From the NCBI GenBank assembly GCA_001599615.1, contig BCHJ01000004.1, positions 438,375-502,374 on the forward strand: DNA of 64,000 bases, read 5' to 3'. Shown one piece after another: positions 1 through 11,385 of the stretch. The notes below the pieces were generated by a model. The model was given only the letters and a program-made list of their open reading frames with translations. It had not been told where the DNA came from and did no database searches. The DNA is from Thielaviopsis euricoi (taxonomy: Eukaryota > Ascomycota > Sordariomycetes > Microascales > Ceratocystidaceae). Positions within the stretch are counted from its first letter, which is position 1. Every line of letters starts with the position of its first letter. The position numbers were made by a program, and so were the translations under genes.

Positions 1-431
1 AACCTGAACCTGAACCTGATCGGATAAGCTGATCCATCAGGGAATCAATCATTCGATTCAATCAATGGATCATCCAGCATGCCTGCCCTTGCTATGCTTG
101 CTATTCTATGCTACGCTAACTAGCTAGCTAGCCATCTAGCCGGCTGGCTGGCTGGCTTGTTGATTGTGCGGTGCTGTCCTGTGCTGTACTGTACGTACTG
201 CTTGTTCATCCTATCCGTACATGCCACATATCCCGCCTCTTCTTTTCCTTTTTGATATTCCATTCTTCTTTCGCCTCGTTTCCATCACCTCGTCTCTGCC
301 TTCGTCTGCTCCCGTCGAACCCTGTCTTCCCGTACCTTATTTCCGCCTTGCTACCCAACCCTCCTTGTAATTTCTTTTTTTTTCTCGGGATTCTTTCCCT
401 TGCTTCTTCTCAGTTCTAACCTCCCTCTTAG

Positions 432-1698
432 TGTCTTTGCTCTTAAGCGGACACAGGCCCTGCGTGATCATGGCATCACCCATATCGTGTCCGTCCTGGG
501 TAACATGGCCGAGGATGCCGTGAAGACTGATGTGTACAAGCATCACCGTATAGAGATTGACGATGTCGATGATGAAGACCTGCTCATCTACTTACCCGAC
601 GCCGTGCGCTTCATCGATGAAGCCCTGAGTTCCAACCCGCCACCAGACAAAAATGAAAACACCAGCGGAGCACCCGGATCTTCCGCAAATGAACCCGAGT
701 CCAAAGCGAAAGCACAAGAGCCTCTGACCGAACTCGCCGACCTCTCGTTGAGCGGCTCCGTCTCTGAACCTGCTACCCCGGCTACCAAGAAACCTACGGC
801 TGTGATACCCGCCGTTGCCGCAGCTACTACTACCTATGCCCCCCGTCGCAACGCCGTCTACGTCCACTGTGCCATGGGAAGATCACGTTCAGTCAGTGTT
901 ATTTGCGCCTATCTGATGTGGAAGTACCCCGAGAACTTTGGCCTCTCTGCTGCTGCCGCCGCTGACCCAGAGCGCCGGTCTCGCCGCCGCCGCTATGGCC
1001 ACGAAGCCATGTTGCATGCCGTGGAGTGGGTGCGCCGTGGTCGCGACATTGCCGACCCTAACCCTGGATTCCGCGAGCAGCTGGCCATGTGGTGGGAGAT
1101 GGCATGTCCCGATGATATTGAGAACCATCCCATCTACCGCAAATGGGCTTTTCGCCGTGAGGTTGATGCATCAGTGGCCTGCGGAATGGCGCCTAGCATA
1201 CTACGTTTTGAGGACGAAGAAGATGATGCATCCCGAGCGCGTCTTGAGCTTACTGATGACGAAGACCCCGAAGCTGATGCCGAGGGCCTACCGCGTGGCG
1301 CAAAGCCGCCACCACAGCCTAGCCTGCGCTGCAAGATGTGTCGGCGTACGCTGGTTACAGCACCCTTTATCATCAGCACCGATCACTTGAACCCGTTTGC
1401 GCCGTCGGGCATGAGTCCCGACATTCCCTGCCAGCACTATTTCATCGAGCCGCTGGGGTGGATGCGTGAGACGCTACAGGCGGGTGAGCTAGAGGGCCGG
1501 CTGGTCTGCCCAAACAAACGGTGCACAAGCGCGGTTGGTCGCTACTCATGGAAGGGGTTCCGGTGCTCGTGCTCTGAGTGGGTGACGCCTGCATTTAGCC
1601 TGCAAAAGAGCCGTGTGGATGAAGTCAAGGACGTGCCCATTAGTCAGCGGATGCGCGAGCTTGGCATTCGGCGGCCGCCGAGACGTCAGAACCTATAA
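432..1698 (+). CDS. YVH1: Yvh1-type dual-specificity phosphatase, 5' partial
   Basis: This is the last exon of a Yvh1 orthologue, a dual-specificity phosphatase known to act in late 60S ribosome maturation (release of Mrt4) through its C-terminal zinc domain. The catalytic P-loop HCAMGRSRS has its cysteine at 868-870, and the upstream acidic loop (IDDVDDEDLL) supplies the general acid. Between them lies a Ser/Ala/Pro-rich insertion of roughly 75 residues. The C-terminal part carries the paired Cys motifs CKMC, CPNKRC and CSC of the Yvh1 zinc-binding domain. An acceptor with branch point (CTAAC at 417-421, AG at 430-431) gives an exon starting at 432 in a phase that completes a Gly codon, as in the family motif GG(V/I)FAL. 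The first exon, with the N-terminal residues, is not found in the preceding 431 bases and probably lies left of the window. The ATG at 400 falls inside the intron. TAA ends the gene. Identity is secure; the 5' end is open. Confidence 0.9.
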
Positions 1699-2440
1699 TT
1701 CTGTGACTTTGTTTCCCTGGTTATTATCTCTTTTGTTTAACTTCATTTTGTTTTTTACTTGGTTGCATTTTACGTTTTCTTTTTTTTTTCTATTTTTTCT
1801 TATTTTATTTCTATAACATGTATATGAGGATGGGAGAAGAGAAGACGGGAGGAGGGGGACGGTTTTGTCTACTAATAGAGGAAATGTTCAGCGGTGGAAA
1901 CTGAAGGGAAAGTTGGGTAGGCAGAGACAGCGTGAGACAGACTACGACATCTCACTTGTTTACATAAACGATGGCGCTGTCTTTTTGGTGATCTCAGCTT
2001 AGCATGAGTCTATGGTTTCTATGGTTGGGATTCAAGGATGGGACGGGATAGGTCGGGACGGACGGATTAGTTGGCATCAAATACTACATTGCATCTTCTT
2101 ATTATATCAATGTGCAACAGCGGGCGTTCTGGACAGGCGTATCTAGTGGTCGTCTGTATGGTTTGGTTGGTATGTGTGGTGGGAAGAAGGAAACATGTTT
2201 GGGCATATATGTATATTCTCTTCGAATGGGGGTTTTAGGGGCGTATGATGGAGGATGATGACGACGATGACGATGACGAAGAGAGAAAGAATAGCACTGG
2301 CTTTCCCTATCAGGCTAAACAAATGGGGGGTTACACGATGTCGTCACCTACGGCCGAAAAGTAGCAGCAGAATTTACCTTATAGCAATGACAAATAACAT
2401 AACATGACTATCCCGGCGGCCGCTCAAGAGCAGGTGTACT

Positions 2441-2497
2441 GCATGTTGCACGCTGCACGCTGCACGCTGCATGCTACACGCTGTATGTTGTATGCTA
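2441..2497. repeat. Degenerate 7-bp tandem repeat (TGCACGC-like)
   Basis: About eight imperfect copies of a GCTGCAC/GCTGTAT-like unit follow one another. The later copies differ mainly by C to T and G to A changes. It is intergenic and has no visible function. Confidence 0.7.
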
Positions 2498-3036
2498 CAA
2501 CTGTCACAGCGCGGGCTATGAGGCGAGATAAGGCCAACAGCAGAGCCTTACAGGGTGCGTGTTACACACGCCCTACCCCGCCAGGTGCAGATTAAATGCC
2601 TGCGCCCTCGGTGACGAGGTTGCCGTAGCCCGCTAAGTATCTGGTGGACACAGCTTACCCCAAGATAAGTCACGGGAGAAAATAAAAAAAATAAAAAAAA
2701 GACCGACCGCATGTAAGGCCCAAACACGGCCGAATAAATTGTTGATCGAGGGATCCCTTTTCTTTTTCTTTTTTATTATCTTTTGCTTTTCTTGCTGAGA
2801 ATAATACTGACTCACTTGGCATAAATAAGACAGCAAAATTCTCGGCAGAGGCAAATGTGCTTCATATTCGGAAGAAGAAGAAAACATCGGAAGCATCAGC
2901 CGACGTGGCCAGACATATATTGCTTCTGCTTCCGGTGCCGTCCCTGTGACCAGGGGTTTGCTGTTTTTTTTTCTTTTGTTTTACCGTCTCGATTCTGCTT
3001 AGTCGTTGTATTGTACCGCTGCCTCTGCCGTCTCTT

Positions 3037-3051
3037 GGGGGGGGGGGGGGG
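3037..3051 (+). repeat. Homopolymer of 15 G
   Basis: Fifteen consecutive G follow a T-rich segment. Long A or T runs are common in this window, but a G run this long occurs only once. Its length may be unreliable in the assembly. Confidence 0.9.
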
Positions 3052-3241
3052 TTCTTTTTCTTGATTCTGTGTTCTACGTTCCGTCATATGAGGAGGGAGA
3101 GGAGGTGGGGGAAGAAAGGGGCGTTGATAAGGTCGAATCTACGTACTTACAGAACATGCACGGTAATTTTCTCGACTCTCTCCACCCGGCTGTTCAGGTA
3201 GATATGCTTACATCTCCGGTAGCCGGCCTGGTCAAGACAAA

Positions 3242-3261
3242 TCCCCATGCATGCATGGGGA
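3242..3261. repeat. Perfect 20-bp palindrome
   Basis: TCCCCATGCATGCATGGGGA equals its own reverse complement over 20 bases with no spacer. It could be a dimeric regulator site or could extrude as a small cruciform. It lies more than 1 kb from either flanking gene's stop. Confidence 0.9.
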
Positions 3262-4309
3262 ATTCAAAGAAAGACTTGAAAGCAAGGCTAGCACCGGGCT
3301 TGCATCGACGGCATGTTTCTTGTCTTGTGCTTTCTGTGTTTTCTTTTCTTGGGCTGCAGACGAGCCGTGTCTGCCGAGCCGTGTTGAAAAAAAAGAAAAT
3401 GGAGAGGAAAAAAAAACAAAAGTTAATCATGATGATTGATGATGCTGATGCTCCTGCTGCCGAAAGAGCCCGAAGCTGGGACAAAGGAGGGTGTAGGGCA
3501 GGGAGAAATAGAGTCCTTGCTTCCAGGTCTCTGCATTGATTCCATGGCTAAGATATAAAGTAAGACAACACACACACTTTCATAACACCTGCTCAACTAG
3601 AAACAGTAGGGCGTTTATCTTGCTTTTATTTTTCCCTTCTTACATGTGTGCTGTGGCATCAAGGAATACGATTACTCTGGTAGAGATATCACATCTCAGA
3701 GAATGCTCATCCAATTACCACTGAGACTCTGTGCTGGGAAATCAGAGCTTGGGCAGAGACTTGCAGCGCTACAAGACATGGCTGAGATGAAGAAAAGAAA
3801 AAGAAACTACTAGCACAAATGAACGCCTGGATCACGGCAACAGTTGGTTAGTTTGACCAGTTTCGGCTCGATTGCTACTGTTGCCAAGTATTACTGCTGC
3901 TACTGCCAAGTGTTACTACTACTCCTCGACGGCCGATATCCCCGGTCCTTTCCAGCCTTGGATAAGATGGCGTGATATGATGGACGGAAGTCCGTGGCCG
4001 CCCACAGTTGGCTTTACTCGGCTCACTCCACCACGGCAAGCCTGATGCCAACTACGCAGACCCCGAGCCCTACGTCTATCAGACGAGCAGGAATGATGCG
4101 AAAACACATGACCAGTGAAGGGAGAAGGTGATGCCGAGGTGCACGAGTCATGACATTTCCCCAAAATAGCAACAATAACAAACATGTAACTAGCATGCAG
4201 ACAGCCATGCTACCTCGCTGCATGAGTCTCGTACAGTTATTTGCTCTTTTCTCTCGTTTAATTCTGCTTGTTTTACACGTGACATCTCAGCTCCTCGTCC
4301 ATCCATGCC

Positions 4310-5132
4310 TCATTTCTTCGGCGTCCCTTGCGGCACGCTTGGCCAAAAGTCTGCTTTGGCCATGCGCTCGCGGTTCAGCTGTGATTGCTGGTGCTGCCGC
4401 TTGGCCAACTCAAGATCACGGCGTTTTTGCTTGCGGATATTGTAGAATGCCCTTATGACGCGGCGGCTGTTAGCTTCTTCTTCTTCTTCTCCTCTTTTCT
4501 AGTCGTAGTTGACATGGACATACTGTACCAGCGCAAAAGTGCGCGGCTCTGGAGTTGCTGGGGAAGCCTGGGGTCAAGAGAATTAGGGTTAGCTCATGAT
4601 ATCATCAGCTAGAAAAGCCGTCACTCCACGACAACCTACCGTCTCCTTGATGCTTTCTGCCTTCTTGTCTGGCTTCTCATCAGTCTTCTTATCCTTTGTA
4701 TCCTCGTCTTTGTCCTTATCGTCGCCCTCCTTGTCCTTCTTTTCCTTGGCCTTCTTCTTTGCCTCGTATTCTTCCTTCAGCTTAGCAATCTCCTCGTCCA
4801 TGGCCTTTTTCTTTTCTTGCTCCAGCCGCTGCTTCTCTGCCTCAGTGTCGACGATTGGGGAGCAGAACTTCTTGTCCTTCAGATGAATCGGACACACATA
4901 AAAGAAGTCCTTGATTGCAAGAACAAAAAACAGAAGGAGTGAAGGTTTGTTAGCTACTGTTAGGGTTCATATGGGATATGGTGCCAGGAGCAGCCAGTCA
5001 GTGTGGTTGGAGTACTTTTCCGTCAGGACCTTCGGAGAAGAGCACAGTGGTAGTGGCCTTGTAGCAGATATCGCAGCCTTTGCTGGCTGTGTCGGCAACG
5101 CGCCGCGAGACGTATTCGTTCGGGAATGACAT
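4310..5132 (-). CDS. VFA1: Vfa1-like Vps4-associated protein
   Basis: Three exons on the minus strand (5132-5016, 4909-4640, 4498-4310) join in phase 0 to give 191 residues. Family members bind the ESCRT AAA-ATPase Vps4 through the C-terminal end and act at endosomes. The N-terminal zinc-finger-like part has GCDICYK, then FYVCPIH across the first junction and KKFC. The middle is a highly charged, probably helical Lys/Glu-rich stretch. The C-terminus has a short Glu run, a basic RKQKRRDLELAKRQ helix and ends with FWPSVPQGTPKK. Donors are GTACTC and GTAGGT; the second acceptor follows CAACTACGACTAG. A nearer acceptor after CTAAC at about 4470 would break the frame. The start is the methionine of MSFPNEYVSRR; a longer upstream open frame looks unlike the family. 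It is divergent from RTT106. Confidence 0.88.
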
Positions 5133-5881
5133 GGTGAGAGAAAGGTAGGCTCGCAGCTTGATGCCCAACAAGCGATAACGATAATCGTGGAAAATTCTAG
5201 CAAAAAGAGGTGTTCTGAATCTGTGCTCAAAGGAAAGCCAAGACAGAGTGTTGCTTGCAGCTGGAGCTGTAAAATCTGGCAAAGAAACTAAGAAAAAAAG
5301 CTCATGTTCCTCTCACCCCCAGTGACATCTTCAGCTTGATGCTATTCGCAGCCAGCGCGTACGCCACACTTGTTGTTGGGCATCTTATTGTCCCTCAGAT
5401 CAATGCCAAGCGCCACACTCAGCAGCCCAAAAACTGTGGCACACTACCACAATAGCCCCATATTTCTAGCGTCTGCGTAACGACGAGGTGTTGCTCCTTT
5501 AGGTACGCTGCTTGCCAGATTTGGGCAGATTTACTTTGCGACGACGCGGTAACTGCTGTTCTGCTCTGCTTTGCTTTGTGCGCCCCAAAGCTGGTTGTTC
5601 ACAAGGAAACTACGACTTGACCTTTTTTTTTTGCCCTCTAGACCGCAATTGCCTCGCGTGTTTGGGCTTGAATTATTTTTTTGGGGGCAAACACCAGAAT
5701 TTTCTTTCTCTCATCCCCATCTATTTTTGTTCATTTTGTCAAGAGACAATTGATTTATCCTGCATTTGTCGTATTTCATCTGGGTTCCTTTTTCTTCTTA
5801 TCTCGTCTTATTTGGCGATAATTTGGTTAATTTATATCCCACAATATCTGCATCGCATCTCCCATTACAACAGCTCAAGTC
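5133..5881. promoter_or_regulatory. Shared divergent promoter region of VFA1 and RTT106
   Basis: This 749-bp region separates two head-to-head genes. The right half becomes strongly pyrimidine-rich on the plus strand (about 5620-5860), typical of ascomycete transcript leaders, and runs into the RTT106 start. An open frame at 5512-5895 covers the T-rich leader and is not taken as a gene. No TATA box is obvious. Confidence 0.5.
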
Positions 5882-7489
5882 ATGTCAAATCTTGATTCTG
5901 AGAGGCTGAGTCTCATCTTTCAGTCCCGGCCAGATATTCTGGCTGGAATCGAGCGTGCTGCCGGTAAGCTTTTTTTGCCCATGTGATGTTTGTGGCATCT
6001 TATGCACAGCGCTAACTAGCCCGTGATTGGCTGCCTGCAGATTCGCCCGATCGCGTCGCGCTCTTCAATGATATCGCAACCTTTGTATACGACCAACTGC
6101 ACAGCTCTAGCGAGCCCTCTTCCAAGCGCCGGAGAACAGACATGCCGGCTGCCGGTAGCGCGGCCAATGGAGCTTCCGGCGAGGCGGCGGCTGTAGCTTC
6201 AGAGCCTGTACAGCTAGATATCAAGGAGATTTCGCTCAGTATTCCGGTGCGCAAAAAGCTTGACTTGTGCTTCACTGCCAGCGGAATCTACGGCCGCGCT
6301 TCGGGCAGCTCTGAGCCTGTTCCCGGCTCGGTATTCCAATGGAGCGATTTCGGTAAGCCGGTTTTTTCATCTCTGGCAGCTCCGCCCCCCTGCAAAAGCT
6401 AACAGTTGCATGTGCGCAACGATAGAATTCGCATTTTACGTCCCCGTTCCGGAAAAGACACAAGTTCAACACAACTACATTCTCCTACCGCGCGGCTCCA
6501 GCTTCGCGCCAAAGGGCGCCACCGCTCCAGACCCGCTCGTTTTCACCGTGAACGCCGGCGCGACGAAACCCGGCACTATTTCAGGCCCCAAGGCGGCGTC
6601 GGCACAGGCATTTGCTGGCGACTACCATTCACTATTTGACTGGGCGTTTGCCTCGTTTCTGCGCGGCGCAGGAAGCAATGTACAGATCGTTGCCTCCAAC
6701 CCGGCGCGTTTCCACTCGGTCGTCAAGCAGAGCCATCGGCCCACCGAAAAGGCAGTGCACATCAAGGCATTCCGCGGGTCCAAAGAGGGATACCTCTTCT
6801 TCCTGTCTACGGGCATCTTGTGGGGCTTCAAGAAGCCGCTGCTTTTCATCCCGTTGGAGCGCATAGTGGCTGTCAGCTATACGAGCGTTTTGCAGCGCAC
6901 GTTCAACATGGTGGTCGAGGTGTTTAGCGACGATGGTACCGAGGAGATTGAGTTTTCCATGATTGACCAGCAGGACTACCAGGGCATTGACGAGCGCTAC
7001 GTCAAGAAAAATGGTCTTCAAGATCGCAGCATGGCGGAGCAGCGCAAGGCCAAGTTGCAGTTGGCGGAGAATATCAGGGCGGCAAAGATGGAGACTAATG
7101 AGGCCGAGGATGAAGACGTCGAGATGGACGAGGCGGTAGTGGACGAAAAGGGCGGCCCGGATGTCAAGAACATGACGGCCTTGGAGAGAGCGGAGTGGCA
7201 GGAAGAGCAGAGACTGCAAGATGCCGAGGATGCGGAAGAGGAGGACTACGACCCGGGCAGTGATGACGACAGCGACGGCTCTGGCTCTTCCAGCGAGGAG
7301 GAGAGTGAGGGCGAGGGCGGCGACGATGAGGATGGGGAGGAAGATGATGACGAGGACGAGGACGAGGAAAATTATGTCAAGGAGGAGGAAGAAGAGGATG
7401 TAGACGTTAAGGAGGAGGATGAAACGTCACAGCTGCCAGCCAAGACGCCGGCGACACGCATCGGCGGCTGGGCGGCGCTGAACAAATAA
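5882..7489 (+). CDS. RTT106: Rtt106-type histone H3-H4 chaperone
   Basis: Three exons (5882-5963, 6041-6352, 6426-7489) give 485 residues. Rtt106 is known to bind H3-H4, favouring H3 K56 acetylation, and to deposit it during replication and heterochromatin maintenance. The N-terminal helical part (MSNLDSERLSLIF) is followed by a first PH-like module (about residues 80-215) and a second, recognisable as the Rtt106 PH domain, with AFRGSKEGYLFFL, GFKKPLLFIPLERI and NMVVEVF. The C-terminal quarter is an acidic Asp/Glu tail, typical of histone chaperones, broken by short Lys-containing segments. Both introns are GTAAGC...AG with CTAAC-like branch points, and both split a codon after its first base. 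The start is the first ATG after the pyrimidine-rich leader. The gene converges on the Ser/Thr-rich gene 200 bp away. Confidence 0.9.
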
Positions 7490-7690
7490 GTACATTTACA
7501 CGACATGACGACTAACAAAGAATCTGTCTTGACGATATCAGGCTTACATTCCCGAATCGCTCTTTTTTTTTTGGATGATGGTCAACATAAAACAAGTCAA
7601 GCACAACAATTACATTACAACTATCTGACTCCTCTCCTCTCTCTCAGCAACTCGAATGCCACGCTACCAAGACTAGCAAGGGCTACAGGT

Positions 7691-8373
7691 TTAGAAAAAC
7701 TGGAACGGCAGCAGTCTCGCTGCTCCGGCCGTTGAGACCATGGGCGGGGCCGTCGGGCTGTAGCTCGGGAACGTGCCGTTTGACGACGCAGTCACGGGTG
7801 CAGCTGAGGAAACAAAGCTGCCAGATGTGGTGGCCGGCAGAGTCGACTCCGTGGGGGCGGCCGTGGACACACTAACAAAGGTGGATGTGGGGTAGCTCGG
7901 CCAGGTGAACGAGGCGGAGGAGACTGTGGTCTCGGAGGAGGGGGAGACGGAAGAAGAGATGATGGTGGGGTAAGTCGGTGTGTCTGCGGCCGGGCTGGTT
8001 GCCAGGGCTGATGACACGGTGCTCTCGACATAGGAAGACCAAGTCGACAGCGTGGTCTCAGGTGCGTATGTGGTGGAGGAGGCAGTGGTAGACAAGGAAG
8101 AAGAAGAGAAAGCGGCTGTCATAGTCGTAGACGACGCAGACTCAGAACTCGTCAGCGAAGTCGTCCAGACCTCACCAGTGCACGCATCACTGCTGGACAC
8201 AGCGGACGAAAGTGGCACGGAAACGACGGACGACGACCATCCATATGCCGGGGGCTCGCCGTAGGACGAGGCCATGGCCGAGCCACTATTGACAAAGTTA
8301 GCATTGATGTCAGCATAGCAGACGCTTTACAGGAAGCTTACAAGGTAACGGCAAACACAGAAAGGGACTTCAT
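7691..8373 (-). CDS. Ser/Thr-rich small secreted protein
   Basis: Two minus-strand exons (8373-8342 and 8285-7691) give 208 residues. Exon 1 encodes only the start of a signal peptide (MKSLSVFAVT); with exon 2 it reads MKSLSVFAVTFGSAMA, a plausible cleavage region. The intron has donor GTAAGC, a GCTAAC branch and acceptor AATAG. The mature part is dominated by Ser, Thr, Ala and Pro, with short repeats of the SSASSTT and TFPSY type and a single Cys near the N-terminus. It is probably heavily O-glycosylated and extracellular or wall-associated. The C-terminus (RLLPFQFF) is hydrophobic but too short for a convincing GPI signal. No catalytic domain is recognised. The in-frame ATG at 8275 would give a 194-residue form without a signal peptide and is less likely. 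Confidence 0.72.
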
Positions 8374-11051
8374 TATGAGTAGACGAAAAAAAAAAAGAGC
8401 AGAATAAAGCGAGTGTATGATGAGAAATGAGTGATGCTAGCGTCTGGATAAGATCTAGCTAGAACAGAATTAAAGAAAAAGTAAATATGTTTGGCAGAAA
8501 AAAAAAAAAAAAGAAAGTAAGAAATAAAGAATAAGAAACGAGTGAAAGTTGAAGAGGGACGCTTTTGCTGGATGTCGCAGGACGAGACAAAGAGGTGGTG
8601 AGTTGAGAGACAGCAGAAGCATCTAGTCTTTTTATATTCTTTCTTCTTCTGAGGAACAGCACCATGTTCCCCATCGTCACACCGGCCCTGAAAAATACAC
8701 AATGGCAAAAGAGAAACACAATGTCTATTATGGCTGCCGCACCTCCAGACACTCCCCCAGAAACAAAACAAAAAAAAGCCCTGACAGCTAATTTCCCCCG
8801 CTGGCAAGCCACCACAGATGTACATCGACGGTTGACAGCCACACATCACGAGGTATGTTGCTGTTATTGTTGGTGTTATTGTTGGTGTTGTACTTGGCGG
8901 ACTAATGCTTTCCTTCTGCCGACGATGGGAGACACGGCAGATGGATGAGGGCGTTTTATCCGGCCGGGTATACAGGAGACATCCTGGGCTGTTACACGCT
9001 CGTGGCTCTGCAGAATGGCCATTTTTTCTTATTCTCTTCTTCTTCTTCTCGTTTTTCCCCTCTAGGATACTTGCTTCTCGCCATGGCTTTTCTTTTCTAT
9101 GGCTCTTGGTCTTTGTGTGTTGGTCGTTCTGACCTCCAATGAAAAACGCCCGGGTGATTCTCCGCGGGCTCGTATTCAGGCCCTGCCTGTGTTCTTGTTG
9201 TGTTTGATGGCTCTTTCGCTGCAGCAAAGCCCTATCGTGGCGTCCTTTGTGTATTTTCTTCCCCTTAGAGGAGAGGAGAGTGGCTTTACTGGTGTGCATA
9301 CTTGTCTACTGCTGTTGTTTCCAATCGCTGGCTCTCGGGGAGAATACTCTGGCCCCTGCTGATTGCGATTGCTCGTGCGATGGCGTTACACAGCTGCATG
9401 AAATGGGTAGATACAAGGACTGCGGCCGGCTTTCTTGGGTGTTAGCAGCTGCAGCTTAGCGAGAAACGATGGCGGTAGCTTCTAATGCTCATAGCAGTAT
9501 CTCAGGTTGTGTGTGGTTCAACTTTGGTCTCAGTGTGGGTTCATTTCTCTGGCTGTGCCTTGTTCATTGCTTTTCTCGGGCAGTCTCTTTCGTCTAGATA
9601 TGCACTGATAGTAGTGGTACCACAACAAGTAACACCACGCAGAACAAACAACAGGCTGTACTGTATTGTACTCAGAGCGGATATGACGACGTAGATTAAA
9701 GTACGCGGAAGGAGTGCAAGTACAAGAGAACAAGTGCAACCCAGAAGACAACAACAACGGCCAGTCAGCCAGACATATGTAAGTAGATATGGAGATTCAT
9801 GTACTACAAGTACTACGCCAGCTACATCCAGCCCATTCCATAGCCAATGGACTAGAGTTCGTGTTTGCTTTTAGTATACAAACAAACACACACAGTATGC
9901 AGGTAGGCATGATGATTTGTAGGGTAAGTGTGTATGTTTAATTAACAGTCAGCCGATGGCTTTCTATGTACCTTAATTTATCGTGATGAAAGTTGACCAC
10001 AGTTCAGCTCTATTTTCCGTTAGGGTTTGTAGCCAAGGAATCCTTAAGCTGAGCATCAGGAACGGGGCTGGGCAACGTAGTAGCGATGCTACTTGCTGGA
10101 ACTACCACGGCATCAGTGACTTGGGTTGGCCATATTCCGGTCAAGCTATATTAAAGCCCTGATAGAAATGGAAGCTGTCATGAAAAAAATAGAAGAAGAA
10201 AAAAAAAAAAAGCTTGGGCGGCTGTCGGTGTTTTCCTGAATGCCAGAAACGATGTGCATAAAGATGATTAAGAAAACAAATGAAAAAGGAACGGAAATAA
10301 ACAAGCATTTCCAAGATGCTGACAATAAACATCCGGCAAACATAAACACACCTCCAATTCTTTACATATGTACATAGTAGTACTCTGACTACTCGGCAAT
10401 AATATAAGCTCAACCAGATCTTTGCCAATCCGGGGTAACAAAAATACAAAGTCAGCAGAAGTAATTTTCTCGACCAGCGGCGCAAAGACCGCCTGGAGAT
10501 CAGCAGACGGGCTGTTGAAGCACACACCTTCAATGCTAATATCCGCCGCCGCAATAGCAGACATCAGGACCATCCTATAGCGGCAGAATACCAGCACAAT
10601 GTTTGCATAGAAAAATGTACTCCTGCGTCTTCTTACGGAAGTTGGACCTCCCCGGCCCCCCAATATTACCCAACAATCCAAGTGCCGACGACCCAGACTT
10701 TGGACTGCTCTGGCCAGCATAGGAGAGGAGCGAATGACTTGTGCCGAACTAGGAAAGTCGCAATCCAGAATATTCGGGCTAAATTGCTCTGCTGCGCCTT
10801 GGAAAGAAAAAGAAAAAAAAAAAAGTTCACCGTCTTATGGATGGTCCGTTGTTGAGCTGGTTTTCTGCTCATGATGCTACCTAACTGTTGCTGGTAAAAG
10901 GTTAAGGGGGGCAATGCTATGGTCTGAGCGAGTATAAAGATGTCCATGATTCACGTCCTGTTGATGTTCTGATTCTCTTCACTCATCCACTCACTCATTC
11001 ATTCACTCACCCTTATTCTTTCTTTCACACACTCTTTTACTACCAGCCACA
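8374..11051. other. Intergenic 2.7 kb between two divergent secreted-protein genes
   Basis: This contains the upstream regions of the Ser/Thr-rich gene (-) and the small Cys-rich gene (+). The 308-codon minus frame at 8373-9299 runs through A/T homopolymers with no domain. A 150-codon minus frame at 10268-10720 has a short stretch of normal composition (about 10350-10560) but no homologue I recognise. Right next to the Cys-rich gene, 10960-11050 is a C/T-rich leader with TCACTCAT repeats. No supportable gene. Confidence 0.5.
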
Positions 11052-11385
11052 ATGCAGTTCTCCATCTTCGCCACCGCCTTCTTCGCCCTCGGCACCTCCG
11101 CCGCCGCCGTTGCCGCCCCGGCCTCGATTCCCGCCGAGATCGAGGCTCGCGCCACCTGCCCCAAGTACACCAACGAGGTTTCCAACCAGCCGTGGGTCTG
11201 CTGCGTCTACGACTACGAATATGTAAGTTTCTCACCTCAAGATACTACTACTCCGTAAAGAATATCAGTACTGACTCCCCCAATAGGATCAGTGCTGCAA
11301 CAAGGAGGCCTCGCCTACCGGCCTGGACACTTCCTACTTCCGCAGCTGCGCTCAGTTCGTTGCTGACGGCGCCAACAACTACTAA
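11052..11385 (+). CDS. Small secreted cysteine-rich protein
   Basis: Two exons (11052-11222, 11287-11385) joined in phase 0 give 89 residues. The intron is GTAAGT...CCAATAG. An N-terminal signal peptide (MQFSIFATAFFALGTSAAAV, cleavage near AVAA/PAS) is followed by a short propeptide-like stretch ending in EIEAR and a core of about 56 residues with six cysteines: one in ATCPKY, CC in WVCCVY, CC in DQCCNK and one in RSCAQF. Size, secretion signal and Cys content are those of fungal effector-like or antimicrobial-like small secreted proteins. No named family is recognised, and the spacing is not the hydrophobin pattern. A C/T-rich leader with TCACTCAT repeats precedes the start, as in many highly expressed fungal genes. 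Confidence 0.85.

Larger units (their letters stand above)
1699..4309. other. Intergenic region between YVH1 and VFA1
   Basis: This 2.6-kb stretch holds the 3' flank of YVH1 (T-rich just after the stop) and the 3' flank of VFA1 on the other strand. Open frames here, such as 3006-3539 (+), run through homopolymers and show no domain, signal peptide or spliceable continuation. It contains a degenerate GCTGCAC repeat, a 15-G run and a perfect palindrome, listed separately. I see no gene. Confidence 0.6.

Noticed and set aside
1..18. (AACCTG)3 at the window edge, resembling a telomere repeat
   Set aside because: The unit is not TTAGGG/CCCTAA, there are only three copies, and a gene follows at once; a two-copy relative lies at 25169.
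3006..3539. 177-codon plus frame
   Set aside because: It crosses the 15-G run and A/T runs, with no domain and no leader-like upstream region.
4150..4458. 102-codon plus frame
   Set aside because: It lies antisense to the verified last exon of VFA1 and its 3' flank.
8373..9299. 308-codon open frame on the minus strand
   Set aside because: It runs through several A/T homopolymers, gives Phe runs and Lys-rich stretches, has no domain, and overlaps the start of the supported Ser/Thr-rich gene.
10268..10720. 150-codon minus frame with one protein-like segment
   Set aside because: The segment is short, the frame ends in T-rich-encoded residues, and no splice continuation or family could be found.
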